A stretch of DNA of 64,000 bases from the NCBI RefSeq assembly GCF_029625315.1, contig NZ_CP121110.1:4182501-4246500 (forward strand). The letters run 5' to 3'. The notes beneath the pieces are model-generated. The model was not told where the DNA came from, did not search any database, and saw nothing but the letters and a program-made list of their open reading frames with translations. The stretch comes from Flavobacterium ginsengisoli (GTDB lineage: Bacteria; Bacteroidota; Bacteroidia; Flavobacteriales; Flavobacteriaceae). Below are positions 1-9,820 of the stretch, one piece after another (position 1 is the stretch's first letter; every line of letters begins with the position of its first letter). The position numbers and the translations under genes are program-made.

Positions 1-84
1 GGTTCGGTTTGTAGTTTGCTGGTCGAATTTAGTTTTTGTCTTAATTAAGTTTTATTTTTGATTTATTATGGAATTAAAAAATAA

Positions 85-648
85 ATGGAAGAGCTGATTC
101 TAATTATAAATAGTTTTCAGGAATTAGATTTGGAGACTGAGCAGGCTATTAAAAAAAGTTTTGCCGAAGAAATTTTTAAGAAAGGCGAATTTCTTGTTGA
201 AGAAACTAAGGTTTGTAATAAAATCTATTTTATTAAATCGGGTGCGGTTAGAAGATTTTGTATTGAAGATGGTGTAGAAGTTACCAAATGGATTTATACC
301 AATAATCAATTTGTAACTTCGATGAGCAGTTTTTTTGAGCAGAAACCTTCTTTTGAAAATTTTCAGACTTGTGAAGAAACAATCCTATATTCCTTGTCTT
401 ATTCTGATGAGCAGGCTTTATTAGAATATCCGTTATTTGTAAAGTTTCATATTAAACAACTTCGACATTATCTTTCTAAATTAAATGAGTTCAATCATTT
501 ATTTCGTCTAATGACTGCAGAGAAAAAATACTTATTTCTTTTAGAGTCATTTCCTCAAATTATTAAAAAAGGTAAACTAAAACACATTGCCTCATTAATT
601 GGCGTGAGTCAGGAAACTTTAAGCAGAATTCGAGCGTCAATTATTTGA
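85..648 (+). CDS. Crp/Fnr family transcriptional regulator
   Basis: 187-residue cytoplasmic regulator. The first ~120 residues fit a cyclic-nucleotide-binding beta-barrel (FLVEETKVCNKIYFIKSGAVR), followed by a long dimerisation helix and a short C-terminal helix-turn-helix (KHIASLIGVSQETLSRIR). It is at the short end for the family, as is common for flavobacterial members. The effector is unknown; the phosphate-binding Arg typical of cAMP receptors is not evident. The ATG follows an A-rich stretch and has no Shine-Dalgarno. It sits just before an LpxA-like gene on the same strand with a 63-nt gap. Confidence 0.85.
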   Translation: MEELILIINSFQELDLETEQAIKKSFAEEIFKKGEFLVEETKVCNKIYFIKSGAVRRFCIEDGVEVTKWIYTNNQFVTSMSSFFEQKPSFENFQTCEETILYSLSYSDEQALLEYPLFVKFHIKQLRHYLSKLNEFNHLFRLMTAEKKYLFLLESFPQIIKKGKLKHIASLIGVSQETLSRIRASII

Positions 649-711
649 CATTAGATCAATAAAAAGAATAAAAAGTTTTTCAATTTTTGCTGTTAATTAA
701 AGATTTTAAAA

Positions 712-1484
712 TTGAAGAATACGTTTATTCATAAAAATGCTGTTTTGGGTAATAACATCTCGTTAGGAAATGGTGTGACGATTGAGCAGGATGTTGTAAT
801 TGGCAATAATAGTCAGATAGGAAATAATGTTACAATTTTAAGCGGAACAAGAATTGGAGAAAATTGCCAAATCCATTCTAATGCTGTTTTGGGTGGTATG
901 CCTCAGGATTTGAAATATAGAGGCGAATACACTCTTCTAGAAATTGGTGACAACAATATAATCAGAGAGTTTGTTACGATTAATAAAGGCACAATTTCTA
1001 AGGGTAAAACTAGTATTGGGAATTCGAATCTCATTATGTCAAATGCTCATATTGGGCATGATTGTGTAATAGGAAACAATTCTATTATTGGGTTTAGCGT
1101 TGGTATGGCTGGCGAAGTAATTGTTCAGGACTGGGTAAATATAAGTGGCTTAACTGCGATACATCAATTTTCTATTATTGGCGAAAATACCATGATTAGT
1201 GGTTTGAGTCGTGTAGTTAAAGATGTTCCGCCATATATTATTGTTGCTCATGAACCCTTACGATTTGCAGGAGTAAATACTGTAGGTTTAAAAGAAGAGA
1301 ATTTACTTCGGATAAAATTGACGAACTTCGATCTATATATCGCGTTTTATTTCAGGAAAAGAGAAATACTAAATTTGCTTTAGAATTGATTACTGAAAAG
1401 TTTCGAAAGACTGTTGAGCGCGATAAAATTTTAAGTTTTGTAGAGCAATCTAAAAGAGGGATAATTAAAGGTTATGAATTTTAA
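712..1484 (+). CDS. LpxA-like acyl-ACP:UDP-GlcNAc acyltransferase, broken by one indel
   Basis: Left-handed beta-helix acyltransferase of the LpxA type (first step of lipid A synthesis: acyl transfer to UDP-GlcNAc). Hexapeptide repeats fill residues 1-170 (IGNNSQIGNNVTILSGTRIG), with the LpxA-type HIGHDCVIGNN segment and a Gly-Leu region near 145. The reading frame derails after VNTVGLK at about 1290 and stops at 1383. Restoring one A in the A-run at 1290-1293 reopens it to 1484, giving the alpha-helical C-terminus (IDELRSIYRVLFQEKRN, ending GYEF). Start is TTG; there is no nearby ATG. No lpxD, lpxB or fabZ lies next to it, so it may be a second LpxA paralogue. Confidence 0.8.
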
Positions 1485-1541
1485 TGAGATAAAAGATTGT
1501 CTAAATTTTTATATTTATAGTAAATTTTAAAAGAATTTATT

Positions 1542-2135
1542 ATGACTGCTTATAGCGAAAATTTTAAAGTTGATTTTTATTTTGAAAAAGCTGAGAAATG
1601 GAAAGCTGAACTAGAACAATTAAGAGATATTGTTTTAGACTGTCACTTGTCGGAAGAATTAAAATGGGGATGTCCGTGTTACACTTTTGATGGAGCCAAC
1701 ATTGTTTTGATTCATGCTTTTAAGGAATATTTTGCTTTTTTGTTTTTTAAAGGAGCTTTAATGAAAGACCCTGATAAAATATTAATTCAGCAATCAAAAA
1801 ATGTACAAGCGGCACGGCAAGTTCGATTTAGGAGTGTTCAAGATATTTTGGCTAAAAAAGAAATTTTAAAAAAGTATATTTTTGAAGCGACTGAAATTGA
1901 AAAGTCAGGAAAAAAAGTTGATCTGAAAAAAGTTTCTGAATTTGAAATTGCCGAAGAACTTCAAAACAAATTTGATAGCGATCCTGATTTTAAAAAAGCT
2001 TTTTACACTTTAACTCCAGGAAGACAACGAGGTTATTTACTCCATTTTTCTCAACCGAAACAATCTAAAACTAGAGAAGCTAGAGTAGAGAAAAATATGC
2101 CAAGAATTTTGGAGGGAAAAGGTTTGAATGATTGA
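1542..2135 (+). CDS. YdeI/OmpD-associated family protein with DUF1801-like domain
   Basis: 197-residue soluble protein. The N-terminal ~120 residues resemble the DUF1801 fold (SEELKWGCPCYTFDGANI). The C-terminal half carries the Lys/Arg-rich YdeI signature (FYTLTPGRQRGYLLHFSQP, then KTREARVEKNMPRI). Biochemical function is unknown; some relatives have been linked to bacteriocin or peptide tolerance. Followed by a hairpin terminator shared with the converging EamA gene. Confidence 0.75.
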   Translation: MTAYSENFKVDFYFEKAEKWKAELEQLRDIVLDCHLSEELKWGCPCYTFDGANIVLIHAFKEYFAFLFFKGALMKDPDKILIQQSKNVQAARQVRFRSVQDILAKKEILKKYIFEATEIEKSGKKVDLKKVSEFEIAEELQNKFDSDPDFKKAFYTLTPGRQRGYLLHFSQPKQSKTREARVEKNMPRILEGKGLND

Positions 2136-2154
2136 GGCATTTTATATAAAAAGA

Positions 2155-2186
2155 AAAACTCCTTTTGAGAAAAAGGAGTTTTTTTG
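2155..2186. terminator. Bidirectional terminator
   Basis: AACTCCTTTT / AAAAGGAGTT hairpin with a GAGA loop, flanked by A- and T-runs, between two convergent genes. It can serve both strands. Confidence 0.8.
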
Positions 2187-2196
2187 TTTTAAAGCG

Positions 2197-3087
2197 TTAA
2201 GAAATTTGATGTTCGATTGTGTTTTTATTTCGAATAGAAATTATGGACTGAAGTAAAACAGAGGTCATAACCAAACTAATTCCAATATAAAATGAGAAAT
2301 TAACTGATTGTCCTTCGTTAAAAAATAAAAAGGCTAGTATTATTGAATAAATCGGTTCTAAGTTAAAAGTTAGGTTTATGGTAAAGGCAGGAATCTTTTT
2401 GAGTGATTCTGCGAACATTACATAAAGTGCAACTGTACAACAGGAAGCCAAAATCAATAAATAGAATATGTCTGTTAAGTTTGGAATAAAAGTCTGATTT
2501 GGAAAATTGTAAAAATAGAATGGCAGAGCGAGTCCTAACACTATAGTTCCGCCAAGCATCTGATAAAAATTAATTAGTTTGCTATCATAAAATTGCACTA
2601 ACCTTTCATTGTAAATGGTATACAAAGCGGCAAATGCAGACGAAATTACACCTAACAAAATCCCAAGCTGATATGAAGAATCAAAATGAAAAATTAGACT
2701 TATTCCCAATAAGGTTAGCATACTTAATAAAATTTGAATCAGATTAAATCTTTTTTTATTGAGAATAGGTTCAAAAAAGGCAGTAAAAAAACTAGTCAAA
2801 CAATAGCATACAACACCTATAGATATGTTAGAATATTTAATGCTGGCATAGAAAAAAATCCAGTGAATGGTAATAAGAACTCCAGCTTTAGAAATTTTTG
2901 CTATTTCAGAAAATGATTTGAGCGTTTTAATATTGTATATTTTTAAAACAAAAAATAGAATAATAGAAGCAAATAATACTCTATACCAAACTAAGGTAAT
3001 TTCGTTAAGAGAAATAAGTTTTCCGAAAACGCCAGTAAAACCAGCAAGTAAAACTGCAGTATGCAGTATCAAATAAGATTTTTTCAT
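2197..3087 (-). CDS. EamA/DMT-family membrane transporter
   Basis: 296 residues with about ten hydrophobic segments in two five-helix repeats, the architecture of drug/metabolite exporters (RhaT/YdcZ-like EamA). Supporting segments are LIYHWIFFYASIKYS-like helix 3 and SLEPIYSIILAFLF-type repeat-2 signature (here NLEPIYSIILAF). Probably exports a small metabolite or amino acid; substrate cannot be inferred. Monocistronic, convergent with the DUF1801 gene. Confidence 0.85.
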   Translation of the reverse strand: MKKSYLILHTAVLLAGFTGVFGKLISLNEITLVWYRVLFASIILFFVLKIYNIKTLKSFSEIAKISKAGVLITIHWIFFYASIKYSNISIGVVCYCLTSFFTAFFEPILNKKRFNLIQILLSMLTLLGISLIFHFDSSYQLGILLGVISSAFAALYTIYNERLVQFYDSKLINFYQMLGGTIVLGLALPFYFYNFPNQTFIPNLTDIFYLLILASCCTVALYVMFAESLKKIPAFTINLTFNLEPIYSIILAFLFFNEGQSVNFSFYIGISLVMTSVLLQSIISIRNKNTIEHQIS

Positions 3088-3426
3088 AAAAGTTGTCTAT
3101 CCTTTTGAGGGATGTATTTTGAATATTAATAATTGAATTGAGGTAAAGACATACAAAATTTGACCAAGAATAATCGGTCTAATGTCAATACTAAAAACGT
3201 ATTATTAATTTATGGAGGAGGAAGACAACCTTTGAAACTCATGATTAAATTTGAATTTTAGCAAACTTATAAAAAGGATATGGAATGAAAAAGTTAAAAA
3301 AGTTATTTAAATGTGAAACTTGAGACGTTTTGCGAGAGAATTGAATAAATCTGATTTTGATTTGAATATTTATTTGTAGAACTTGCGTCGGCACCAAATC
3401 ACTTTAATTAAGAATATTACAATTTA
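3088..3426. other. Intergenic region between divergent genes
   Basis: 339 bp between the divergent EamA and acyltransferase genes, so it must hold both promoters. I find no clean TAnnTTTG box, long inverted repeat or ORF with coding character. Confidence 0.5.
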
Positions 3427-4509
3427 ATGACTACCAACCAATCAACTACAGCAGTTCTTGAAACAAAACAGCATTTTGAAATTTTAGACGGACTAAGAGG
3501 CATAGCAGCTTTTGCTGTTGTCGTGTTTCATTTTATGGAATGGATTTTTACAGATCCAAGTCAAAACTTTATTGGACACGGATTTTTAGCTGTTGATTTT
3601 TTCTTTTGCCTTTCGGGATTTGTAATTGGATACGCTTATGATGATCGTATTGCAAAAATGGGTCTTCGCAATTTTTTTATATCTAGAATTATAAGATTGC
3701 ACCCTTTGGTTATAGCGGGATCAATATTAGGATTATTGGCTTTCTTGTTTGATCCGTTTGGAGGGCATTTGGAATTGTATAGCACAGGAAAAATTATTTT
3801 GACATTTATATGTTCCTTATTTCTTATTCCGTTTCCAGTTATTGAAGATCGCGGATTTAATTTATTTAGTTTTAATGCTCCTGCATGGTCTCTTTTTTGG
3901 GAATATATTGCTAATATCGTTTATGCACTTGTACTTTATAAAATTCGCAAAAACTTTTTAGTTGTTCTTACTTTAATTTCTGCAGTTGCAATTTGTTATG
4001 TTGGATATAGTTCCGGAAATTTAATAGGAGGATGGAGTGGACCAACTTTTTGGGACGGCTGCGCCAGAATATCGTACTCTTTTTTGGCCGGATTACTTAT
4101 TTACCGATCCAATTGGATTATCAAAAATAAATTGGGATTTACCGGATTGACTATTTTATTGCTTTTGGCTTTTGTAATGCCTTTTTCAGAGTGGAATTGG
4201 CTGACTGAACCTTTTGTGGTTTTATTTTACTTTCCATTATTAATTTCTTTGGGTGCTGGCGCTCATTTAAAACCTTGTTTGAAAAAGATATGCACATTTT
4301 CGGGTAGCATTTCATATCCGTTATATATGACACATTATGCTGTACTATGGATGTTCGGAAATTACTTTGTCAATTATAAACCAAACACAATGCAGCTTAC
4401 ATGTATCGTAACAACGAGTGTGATACTTTTAGTTGGTTTTGCGTATTTCGTAATGAATGTTTATGATAAACCATTAAGAAAATATTTGACAGACAGGAGA
4501 AAAAAATGA
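3427..4509 (+). CDS. Acyltransferase family 3 membrane protein (OafA/YrhL-like)
   Basis: 360-residue polytopic membrane protein with about ten helices. The N-terminal LDGLRGIAAFAVVVFHF motif is diagnostic of acyltransferase-3 proteins and contains the RG and catalytic-type His (VVFH). VDFFFCLSGFVIGYAY and SWSLFWEYIAN-like (APAWSLFWEY) motifs also match. These enzymes O-acetylate or otherwise acylate surface glycans or lipids; the acceptor is unknown. Followed after 39 nt by a secreted SMI1/KNR4-like gene. Confidence 0.9.
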   Translation: MTTNQSTTAVLETKQHFEILDGLRGIAAFAVVVFHFMEWIFTDPSQNFIGHGFLAVDFFFCLSGFVIGYAYDDRIAKMGLRNFFISRIIRLHPLVIAGSILGLLAFLFDPFGGHLELYSTGKIILTFICSLFLIPFPVIEDRGFNLFSFNAPAWSLFWEYIANIVYALVLYKIRKNFLVVLTLISAVAICYVGYSSGNLIGGWSGPTFWDGCARISYSFLAGLLIYRSNWIIKNKLGFTGLTILLLLAFVMPFSEWNWLTEPFVVLFYFPLLISLGAGAHLKPCLKKICTFSGSISYPLYMTHYAVLWMFGNYFVNYKPNTMQLTCIVTTSVILLVGFAYFVMNVYDKPLRKYLTDRRKK

Positions 4510-4548
4510 TTGTGAAAAAGATAATCTTTCGATATCATAAAATTTAAG

Positions 4549-5262
4549 ATGAAAAAATATTACTTAATTTTAATACTTACATTGTTTTTTAATTATTCAA
4601 AAGCACAAATCAAAAAAAATCAATCTAAAATGAAAGCAGAAGCAACAGTCAGTTTAATTAATGTTTGTAAAAGTAAGCTTGATATTTTTGATCGTTTTAT
4701 GAATAAAGGAGCAACCGATGTTGAAATACAGGAACTGGAAAAATTTACAGGTCAAAAATTGCCTGCATCTTATATTCAATTATTGAAAACTTATAACGGA
4801 GAAAAAAGAAGTTTGGGTTTCTTGGGAGGATTTGGATATTTAGGTATTGAAGAAGTTAAAAGAGAATGGTTGTTTTTTAAAAATGCTCCCGAAACAAAAC
4901 CTGAAGCTATTAATCAGGTAAAAAAAATTACCGATATTTTGTATTCCACTAAAAGAATTCCATTTGCTCATGATGGCTCGGGAAATTTTCTTTGTATAGA
5001 TTTTATTCCAAATACAGACGGTATTTTAGGCCAGATTATCTATCTTCCATGCGGAGATCCTGAGCCAGTTTCAGTAATCGTAGATGACTTTGAAGATTTT
5101 CTAAATTTGATAATTGGAAAAATTAAGTCTGAGAAATTGAAGCTAGTTGATGAAAGAGAAGATTGGGACGCAAAAGATTGGGAGAAGGCAGATATTTATT
5201 TTGAGAGTACATGGAATGATGATTGGAGTGATATTGCAGAAGAATATAATACAAAAAAATAG
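4549..5262 (+). CDS. Exported SMI1/KNR4 (SUKH)-like protein
   Basis: 237 residues. Residues 1-19 form a signal peptide ending SKA-Q. Residues ~55-190 match the SMI1/KNR4 fold: ELEKFTGQKLPASYIQLLKTYNG, an FGYLGIEEV strand, and FAHDGSGNFLCIDF with the conserved Gly-Asn. Family members often act as immunity proteins against polymorphic toxins or as scaffolds, but most of those are cytoplasmic; a signal peptide is less usual. No toxin gene is visible nearby, so an immunity role is not supported. Confidence 0.8.
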   Translation: MKKYYLILILTLFFNYSKAQIKKNQSKMKAEATVSLINVCKSKLDIFDRFMNKGATDVEIQELEKFTGQKLPASYIQLLKTYNGEKRSLGFLGGFGYLGIEEVKREWLFFKNAPETKPEAINQVKKITDILYSTKRIPFAHDGSGNFLCIDFIPNTDGILGQIIYLPCGDPEPVSVIVDDFEDFLNLIIGKIKSEKLKLVDEREDWDAKDWEKADIYFESTWNDDWSDIAEEYNTKK

Positions 5263-5383
5263 TTTCGTTATTCAAAATACAGAACCAATTCGGAGAGGTT
5301 GGAGTCGAGAAAAAGATGTCTAAAAAAAATGATTAATGAAATTTTAGGAACAGCATCATTTAGAAACAACAAAATAAAAATAA

Positions 5384-5988
5384 ATGGGCTTTAACCGATT
5401 AGAAATTCAAAAACCTGATGAATCGGGCTATTATGTTTTAGATGAAGAATATCTTCTTTCCTGTATTTACTCAGATGGTTGGACAGAACGTCTTTTAAGA
5501 TTTGAAATTTTCGTTGATATTTATTATGAATGCAGAGGAGAAATTGCCTTTTATGCTGGAGAAAAAGATAGTAAAGAAATTGAAAGTTTATTGGGGTTTG
5601 AATTGCCTACTGAAATCAAAAAACTGATAGATCTTTTAATGAATCAGAAAGAATTGCAATTAAAAAGTACTATTCCGATTTTTTTATGGAAGATTCCAGC
5701 AGACTTCATTTTGTTATTAATCGTGACGGAATTTCGCATAATTCAGGAATTGGAATTATGTTGAAAAAACTCGAAAATCCAAACGAATCAGAAAAGTTAC
5801 TTTTTCTTTTGAAAGAAGAATTTGAAAAACTTCGCGAAGGTTTTTACAACAAAATGCTTTTAGAACGAGGTTTGATTAAAGAAGTTGTAACATCTAAAAA
5901 AGAAACGAAACAGGCGCTTGTAAAATATCTTATATTTATAAAACGTTATTCGAAATCTAAACTTTTACTGCTAATAGAAATTGCATGA
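5384..5988 (+). CDS. Unknown soluble protein, broken by one indel
   Basis: Two overlapping reading frames make one protein of about 201 residues. The first frame is sensible through ESLLGFELPTEIKK. Adding one A to the A-run at 5618-5623 continues it as TDRSFNESERIAIKKYYSDF and on to 5988. No signal peptide or membrane segment; I do not recognise the family. The stop overlaps the next start (ATGA), so it is probably translated together with the metallopeptidase-like gene. The exact position of the indel is inferred from frame continuity. Confidence 0.65.
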
Positions 5989-7355
5989 AAAATACACTTT
6001 TGCTGATTTTTTTATTATTAAGTTCACTTTCATTTGGGCAAAATCCTTCTTTTAAAATCAAATATTCTGAACAACTTGCGGTTTTTGTGTTCTTAGAGAA
6101 TTTATCTGATTATTATCCAGATAATGTTTTTAAAACAGAATTTCAAAAATCAAAGTACAATGTTGAGAAGTATAAAAGCTTAATCTCAAAATTTGATCAA
6201 TTGTCTATTTCGTATAGTTTTCGGTTCGAAGATTTTCCGTACGGATCAAAGAAAACAATGCAGACAAAAGATATCTTAAAAAAGAATTTAATAGAGACAG
6301 ATAATTTAAATGATTTCAAACTTCGTTCTGCAGGAATGATTCCTAATAAAACTTTGAGTGATTTAGGCGAATGTATTTCTGAATTTACACCAATTTATAA
6401 TGAACTGATTTATAATTCGAACAAAGAAAAATTTGAAAAACAGTTGGATGAAATTATCAAATATTCTAATGAACATCACATTGAAGATTACTTTAAAACG
6501 GGATTAATATTTTATAATTCTAGTTGGGATAATTCAATTCCGTTTGAGGCGACCTTTTATCCTTTACCCAATTCAAAAGGTTTTACTGCTTCTGCATTCT
6601 GCAATAATTTTATGAGTGCCATCCAAACCGATTTAAAATCGCATAAAGATTTGTTTAGTGTAATGATGCACGAAACATATCACATCGTTTATGACGAACA
6701 ATCGCTTGAAGTTAAAACGGCAATTGATACTTATTTTAAAGAAAATAAATCGAAATGCAGTAATTATGCTTATCAGCTCATGAATGAGGTTTTGGCGACG
6801 GTATTGGGTAACGGTTATGTTTACGAAAAATTAGATAATAAAGTTGATGAAGGAGAATGGTATAATAATAAATATATCAATTTGATGGCAAGACAAATTT
6901 ATCCGTTAACTAAAGAATATATCGAACAGAAGAAACCGATTGATAAGAATTTTATAGATCAGTACATTCAACTTTACGAAACCAATTTTCCAGATTGGAT
7001 AAACGAAATGAATAATATTATGACGTATCGTTATGTGATTACTGAAAATGAAAAAGATTTTAATGTAATAAACAAAATGTTCCGTTATCGCTCCAGAACA
7101 GAATACGAAGATCAAATTACAGACAGCAGTATTGAAAAAATGAAGCAGACACCATTGACCAAAATGGTAATTATTTCAAAAGACAATAAAGAAAAGATTA
7201 AACTTTTAAAAGGGAAGTTTAAAGAACTGAAAAACTGGAAAGGAAATCCAGATAAAGAATTTGGAGAGAAAATTCTATTGGACGATAAAAGTCAATTGAT
7301 AATTGTGAATCAGAAAACATCTAATTTAGAAACATTAATTAAATCAATAATATGA
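5985..7355 (+). CDS. Exported HExxH metallopeptidase-like protein
   Basis: 456 residues with a signal peptide (residues 1-19, cleavage near SFG-Q). Residues 229-233 are HETYH, a zincin HExxH, inside VMMHETYHIVYDE. A glutamate about 35 residues downstream (YQLMNEVLATVLGNGY) could be the third zinc ligand, as in gluzincins. The last ~100 residues are a separate, charged region with no recognised motif. It overlaps both neighbours by ATGA (5' with the unknown gene, 3' with the beta-lactamase-type gene), so the three likely form one translationally coupled operon. Proteolytic activity is inferred only. Confidence 0.7.
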   Translation: MKNTLLLIFLLLSSLSFGQNPSFKIKYSEQLAVFVFLENLSDYYPDNVFKTEFQKSKYNVEKYKSLISKFDQLSISYSFRFEDFPYGSKKTMQTKDILKKNLIETDNLNDFKLRSAGMIPNKTLSDLGECISEFTPIYNELIYNSNKEKFEKQLDEIIKYSNEHHIEDYFKTGLIFYNSSWDNSIPFEATFYPLPNSKGFTASAFCNNFMSAIQTDLKSHKDLFSVMMHETYHIVYDEQSLEVKTAIDTYFKENKSKCSNYAYQLMNEVLATVLGNGYVYEKLDNKVDEGEWYNNKYINLMARQIYPLTKEYIEQKKPIDKNFIDQYIQLYETNFPDWINEMNNIMTYRYVITENEKDFNVINKMFRYRSRTEYEDQITDSSIEKMKQTPLTKMVIISKDNKEKIKLLKGKFKELKNWKGNPDKEFGEKILLDDKSQLIIVNQKTSNLETLIKSII

Positions 7356-8914
7356 AAAAAGGAAATAGTTTTTTTATCACAGTTATTTGCATTTGTTTTT
7401 CATGTGCAACAGCTTTTGGCCAGCTAACATCAGATAAAATTGATTTGTTGATGGAATCTGCATTAACAAAGTTTAAAGTAGCGGGAGCGTCGATTGCGGT
7501 TGTTAAAGATGGAAAAATAATTCACTTAAAAGGTTACGGCGTCAGTTCTATAGAAACAAAAAAAGGGGTTAATGAAAAGACAAATTTTCAAATAGCCTCA
7601 AATAGTAAAGCGTTTACAACGGCTGCACTTTCTATTTTAGAAGATGAAGGAAAATTGAAATGGACCGATAAAGTAAAAGATTATGCTCCTGAATTTAAAA
7701 TGTATAATGATTATGTGACGGAGAATTTTAATATACAGGATTTGCTGACTCATCGCAGCGGATTAGGATTGGGAGTAGGTGATTTAATGTTTTTTCCTGA
7801 CGGCACTAATTTTACCATTAAAGATGTCTTGACAAGTTTTCAGTATTTTAAACCTGTTTCAGCTTTTCGAACGAAATGGGATTATGATAATTTGCTTTAT
7901 ATCGTAGCTGGTGAAATAATTGCAAGAGTAAGTGGTATGAGTTATGAGGAATTTGTACAAAAAAGAATTGTTGATCCTTTACAAATGAACAATACATTTG
8001 TTGGAAGTAGTTTAATAAAAGACAGATCTAATTTTGCAGTTTCGCATTCGTCTGAATCTGGAACGATAAAGAAAATCGAGGGGTTTAATGATCAAATTAA
8101 TGCTGCTGCAGGAGGAATATTTTCTAACGCAGAAGATATGGCGAAGTGGATGATAGTTCGTTTGAATAAAGGTCAGTATGGGCCAGACTCGAAAACATCG
8201 CTTTTTTCCTTAGAAAACCACAATGAAATGTGGAGAATACATACCGTTCAGGAAACAGATCAAAATCCGAGATATAATTCTCATTTTAATGGTTATGGTT
8301 TAGGCTGGCAATTGTCAGACGAGAAAGGAACTTTAAAAGTATCGCATACTGGAGGTTTGCCAGGAATGCTTTCTATTGTAACCATGTATCCAGATTTGAA
8401 TTTAGGAATTGTAATTTTAACTAATACAGAAAATGGAGGAGGCGGGCTTTTTACGGCAGTTAGTAATACAATTTCTGACAGTTATTTAGGTTTAGACGAT
8501 TTTGGATGGACCGATAAATTGGTAGAATGGATGAACGAAGATAGAAATAAAGGCGATGATGTAACTAAAAATGTTTGGGAAAAAGTAAAACTGTCTAAAA
8601 AGGTAAAAATAAAGAATGAAGATTTTATAGGCGTTTATGCCGATAAATGGTTTGGTGAAATTGAAATATTTGAAAAAGACAAACAATTATGGTTTAAATC
8701 GTATCGTTCGCCTAAATTAAATGGACCAATGGCTTTTTACAATGCCAATACATTTGCTATAAAATGGGAATATCAAGCGATGAATTGTGATGCGTTAGCA
8801 ATGTTTTCTCTAGACGAAAATGGTAAAGCTCAATCTATTAAAATGAAAGGTATTTCTCCAAACATCGATTTTAGTTTTGACTTTCAGGATTTAGATTTAA
8901 TAAAGGTTAAATAA
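7352..8914 (+). CDS. Exported serine hydrolase, class C beta-lactamase/DD-peptidase family, with DUF3471-type C-terminus
   Basis: 520 residues with a signal peptide ending AFG-Q. Penicillin-binding-type motifs are present in order: SxxK in ASNSKAFTTAAL near residue 80, YxN in WDYDNLLYIVAG near 180, and HTGGLPG near 335 as the KTG equivalent. Residues ~410-520 form a beta-rich C-terminal domain like DUF3471. Such enzymes act on peptidoglycan peptides, esters or beta-lactams; substrate unknown. Last gene of the 5384-8914 operon, followed by a terminator. Confidence 0.9.
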   Translation: MKKGNSFFITVICICFSCATAFGQLTSDKIDLLMESALTKFKVAGASIAVVKDGKIIHLKGYGVSSIETKKGVNEKTNFQIASNSKAFTTAALSILEDEGKLKWTDKVKDYAPEFKMYNDYVTENFNIQDLLTHRSGLGLGVGDLMFFPDGTNFTIKDVLTSFQYFKPVSAFRTKWDYDNLLYIVAGEIIARVSGMSYEEFVQKRIVDPLQMNNTFVGSSLIKDRSNFAVSHSSESGTIKKIEGFNDQINAAAGGIFSNAEDMAKWMIVRLNKGQYGPDSKTSLFSLENHNEMWRIHTVQETDQNPRYNSHFNGYGLGWQLSDEKGTLKVSHTGGLPGMLSIVTMYPDLNLGIVILTNTENGGGGLFTAVSNTISDSYLGLDDFGWTDKLVEWMNEDRNKGDDVTKNVWEKVKLSKKVKIKNEDFIGVYADKWFGEIEIFEKDKQLWFKSYRSPKLNGPMAFYNANTFAIKWEYQAMNCDALAMFSLDENGKAQSIKMKGISPNIDFSFDFQDLDLIKVK

Positions 8915-8932
8915 CAATTAGTATGAGATAAA

Positions 8933-8964
8933 AAAAACTCCATTATTTCTAATGGAGTTTTTTT
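8933..8964. terminator. Bidirectional terminator
   Basis: AACTCCATT / AATGGAGTT hairpin with A-run before and T-run after, between convergent genes. Confidence 0.8.
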
Positions 8965-9008
8965 ATAGAATTTAATGAAGTTTATAATCGAATAAACTAT
9001 TACTGTTG

Positions 9009-9572
9009 TTACAAATTATCCTTAATTCGTTTTGTTATTTCTTCAATTGTGCCCATCCCGTCAAAAGTGAGAACTTTAATTTTTGACTTCATATATTCAA
9101 TTGCTGGCCTGGTCGAGTTTTCAAAAACCTCAATTCTTTTAAGATGAATATTGGCATCTTTATCATCTTTTCTGTTAGAAGTTTCCGCTCTTTTTTTTGC
9201 TCTTTTTAAGAGTTCTTCTTTTGGAACATCAATATTAATTACTTTTCCAATTTCTAGGTTTTTAGATTTAACAAGTTCCAATAAATCATTTACCTGTGGT
9301 TCTGTTCTTGGATAACCGTCTAAAATGATTCCTTTAGCGACTCTATTTTCATCCAATATTTTACTGAAAAGATCTTTCATGATAGAATCAGGAACTAAAT
9401 CTCCTTTTTCTTCATATTGAGACATTATTTTTCCAATTTCCGTTTCATTTTGTTTTTCCAAGCGACATCTGTCTCCGGTTGAAATATGTTCAAAATGAAG
9501 TTCGTCCTTTAGAATTTCGCATTGCGTACCTTTTCCAGAATAAGGAGGGCCAGTAATTATTAATATTTCCAT
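9009..9572 (-). CDS. Adenylate kinase-like nucleoside monophosphate kinase (second copy)
   Basis: 187 residues. P-loop TGPPYSGKGTQ near residue 7, NMP-binding HISTGDRCR, DGYPRTEPQ and a LID region KKRAETSNRKDDKD match the short adenylate kinase form. Related to the canonical adk at 56355-56927 in this same window, but clearly diverged (PPYSG versus KPGAG in the P-loop; much shorter N-terminal identity). It stands alone on the minus strand. It probably transfers phosphate from ATP to AMP or another NMP; it could be a specialised paralogue. Confidence 0.85.
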   Translation of the reverse strand: MEILIITGPPYSGKGTQCEILKDELHFEHISTGDRCRLEKQNETEIGKIMSQYEEKGDLVPDSIMKDLFSKILDENRVAKGIILDGYPRTEPQVNDLLELVKSKNLEIGKVINIDVPKEELLKRAKKRAETSNRKDDKDANIHLKRIEVFENSTRPAIEYMKSKIKVLTFDGMGTIEEITKRIKDNL

Positions 9573-9820
9573 TTTATTTATAAAGTTTTTTAATTCTATT
9601 CCGATTCTTTAAAGTTAAGAATGATTTATTCTAAGCTGACACGAATTGTAAATTTACAAGAAAAACACTTGTCTTTCTGATTCATGTGACAAATCTATAA
9701 AAACAGTTGTTGGTGAAACAATTCATCTGTTGGAAACAACAATTCAGTCAATAAAAATTGAATGTTATGCTGAATAAAAATATTTTTACATCAAAATCAA
9801 AACAACCATAATAGATAACC

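Noticed and set aside
4549..5262. SMI1/KNR4-like protein as an immunity gene of a toxin system
   Set aside because: No polymorphic toxin, Rhs repeat or secretion gene is nearby, and the protein has a signal peptide, which does not fit cytoplasmic immunity.
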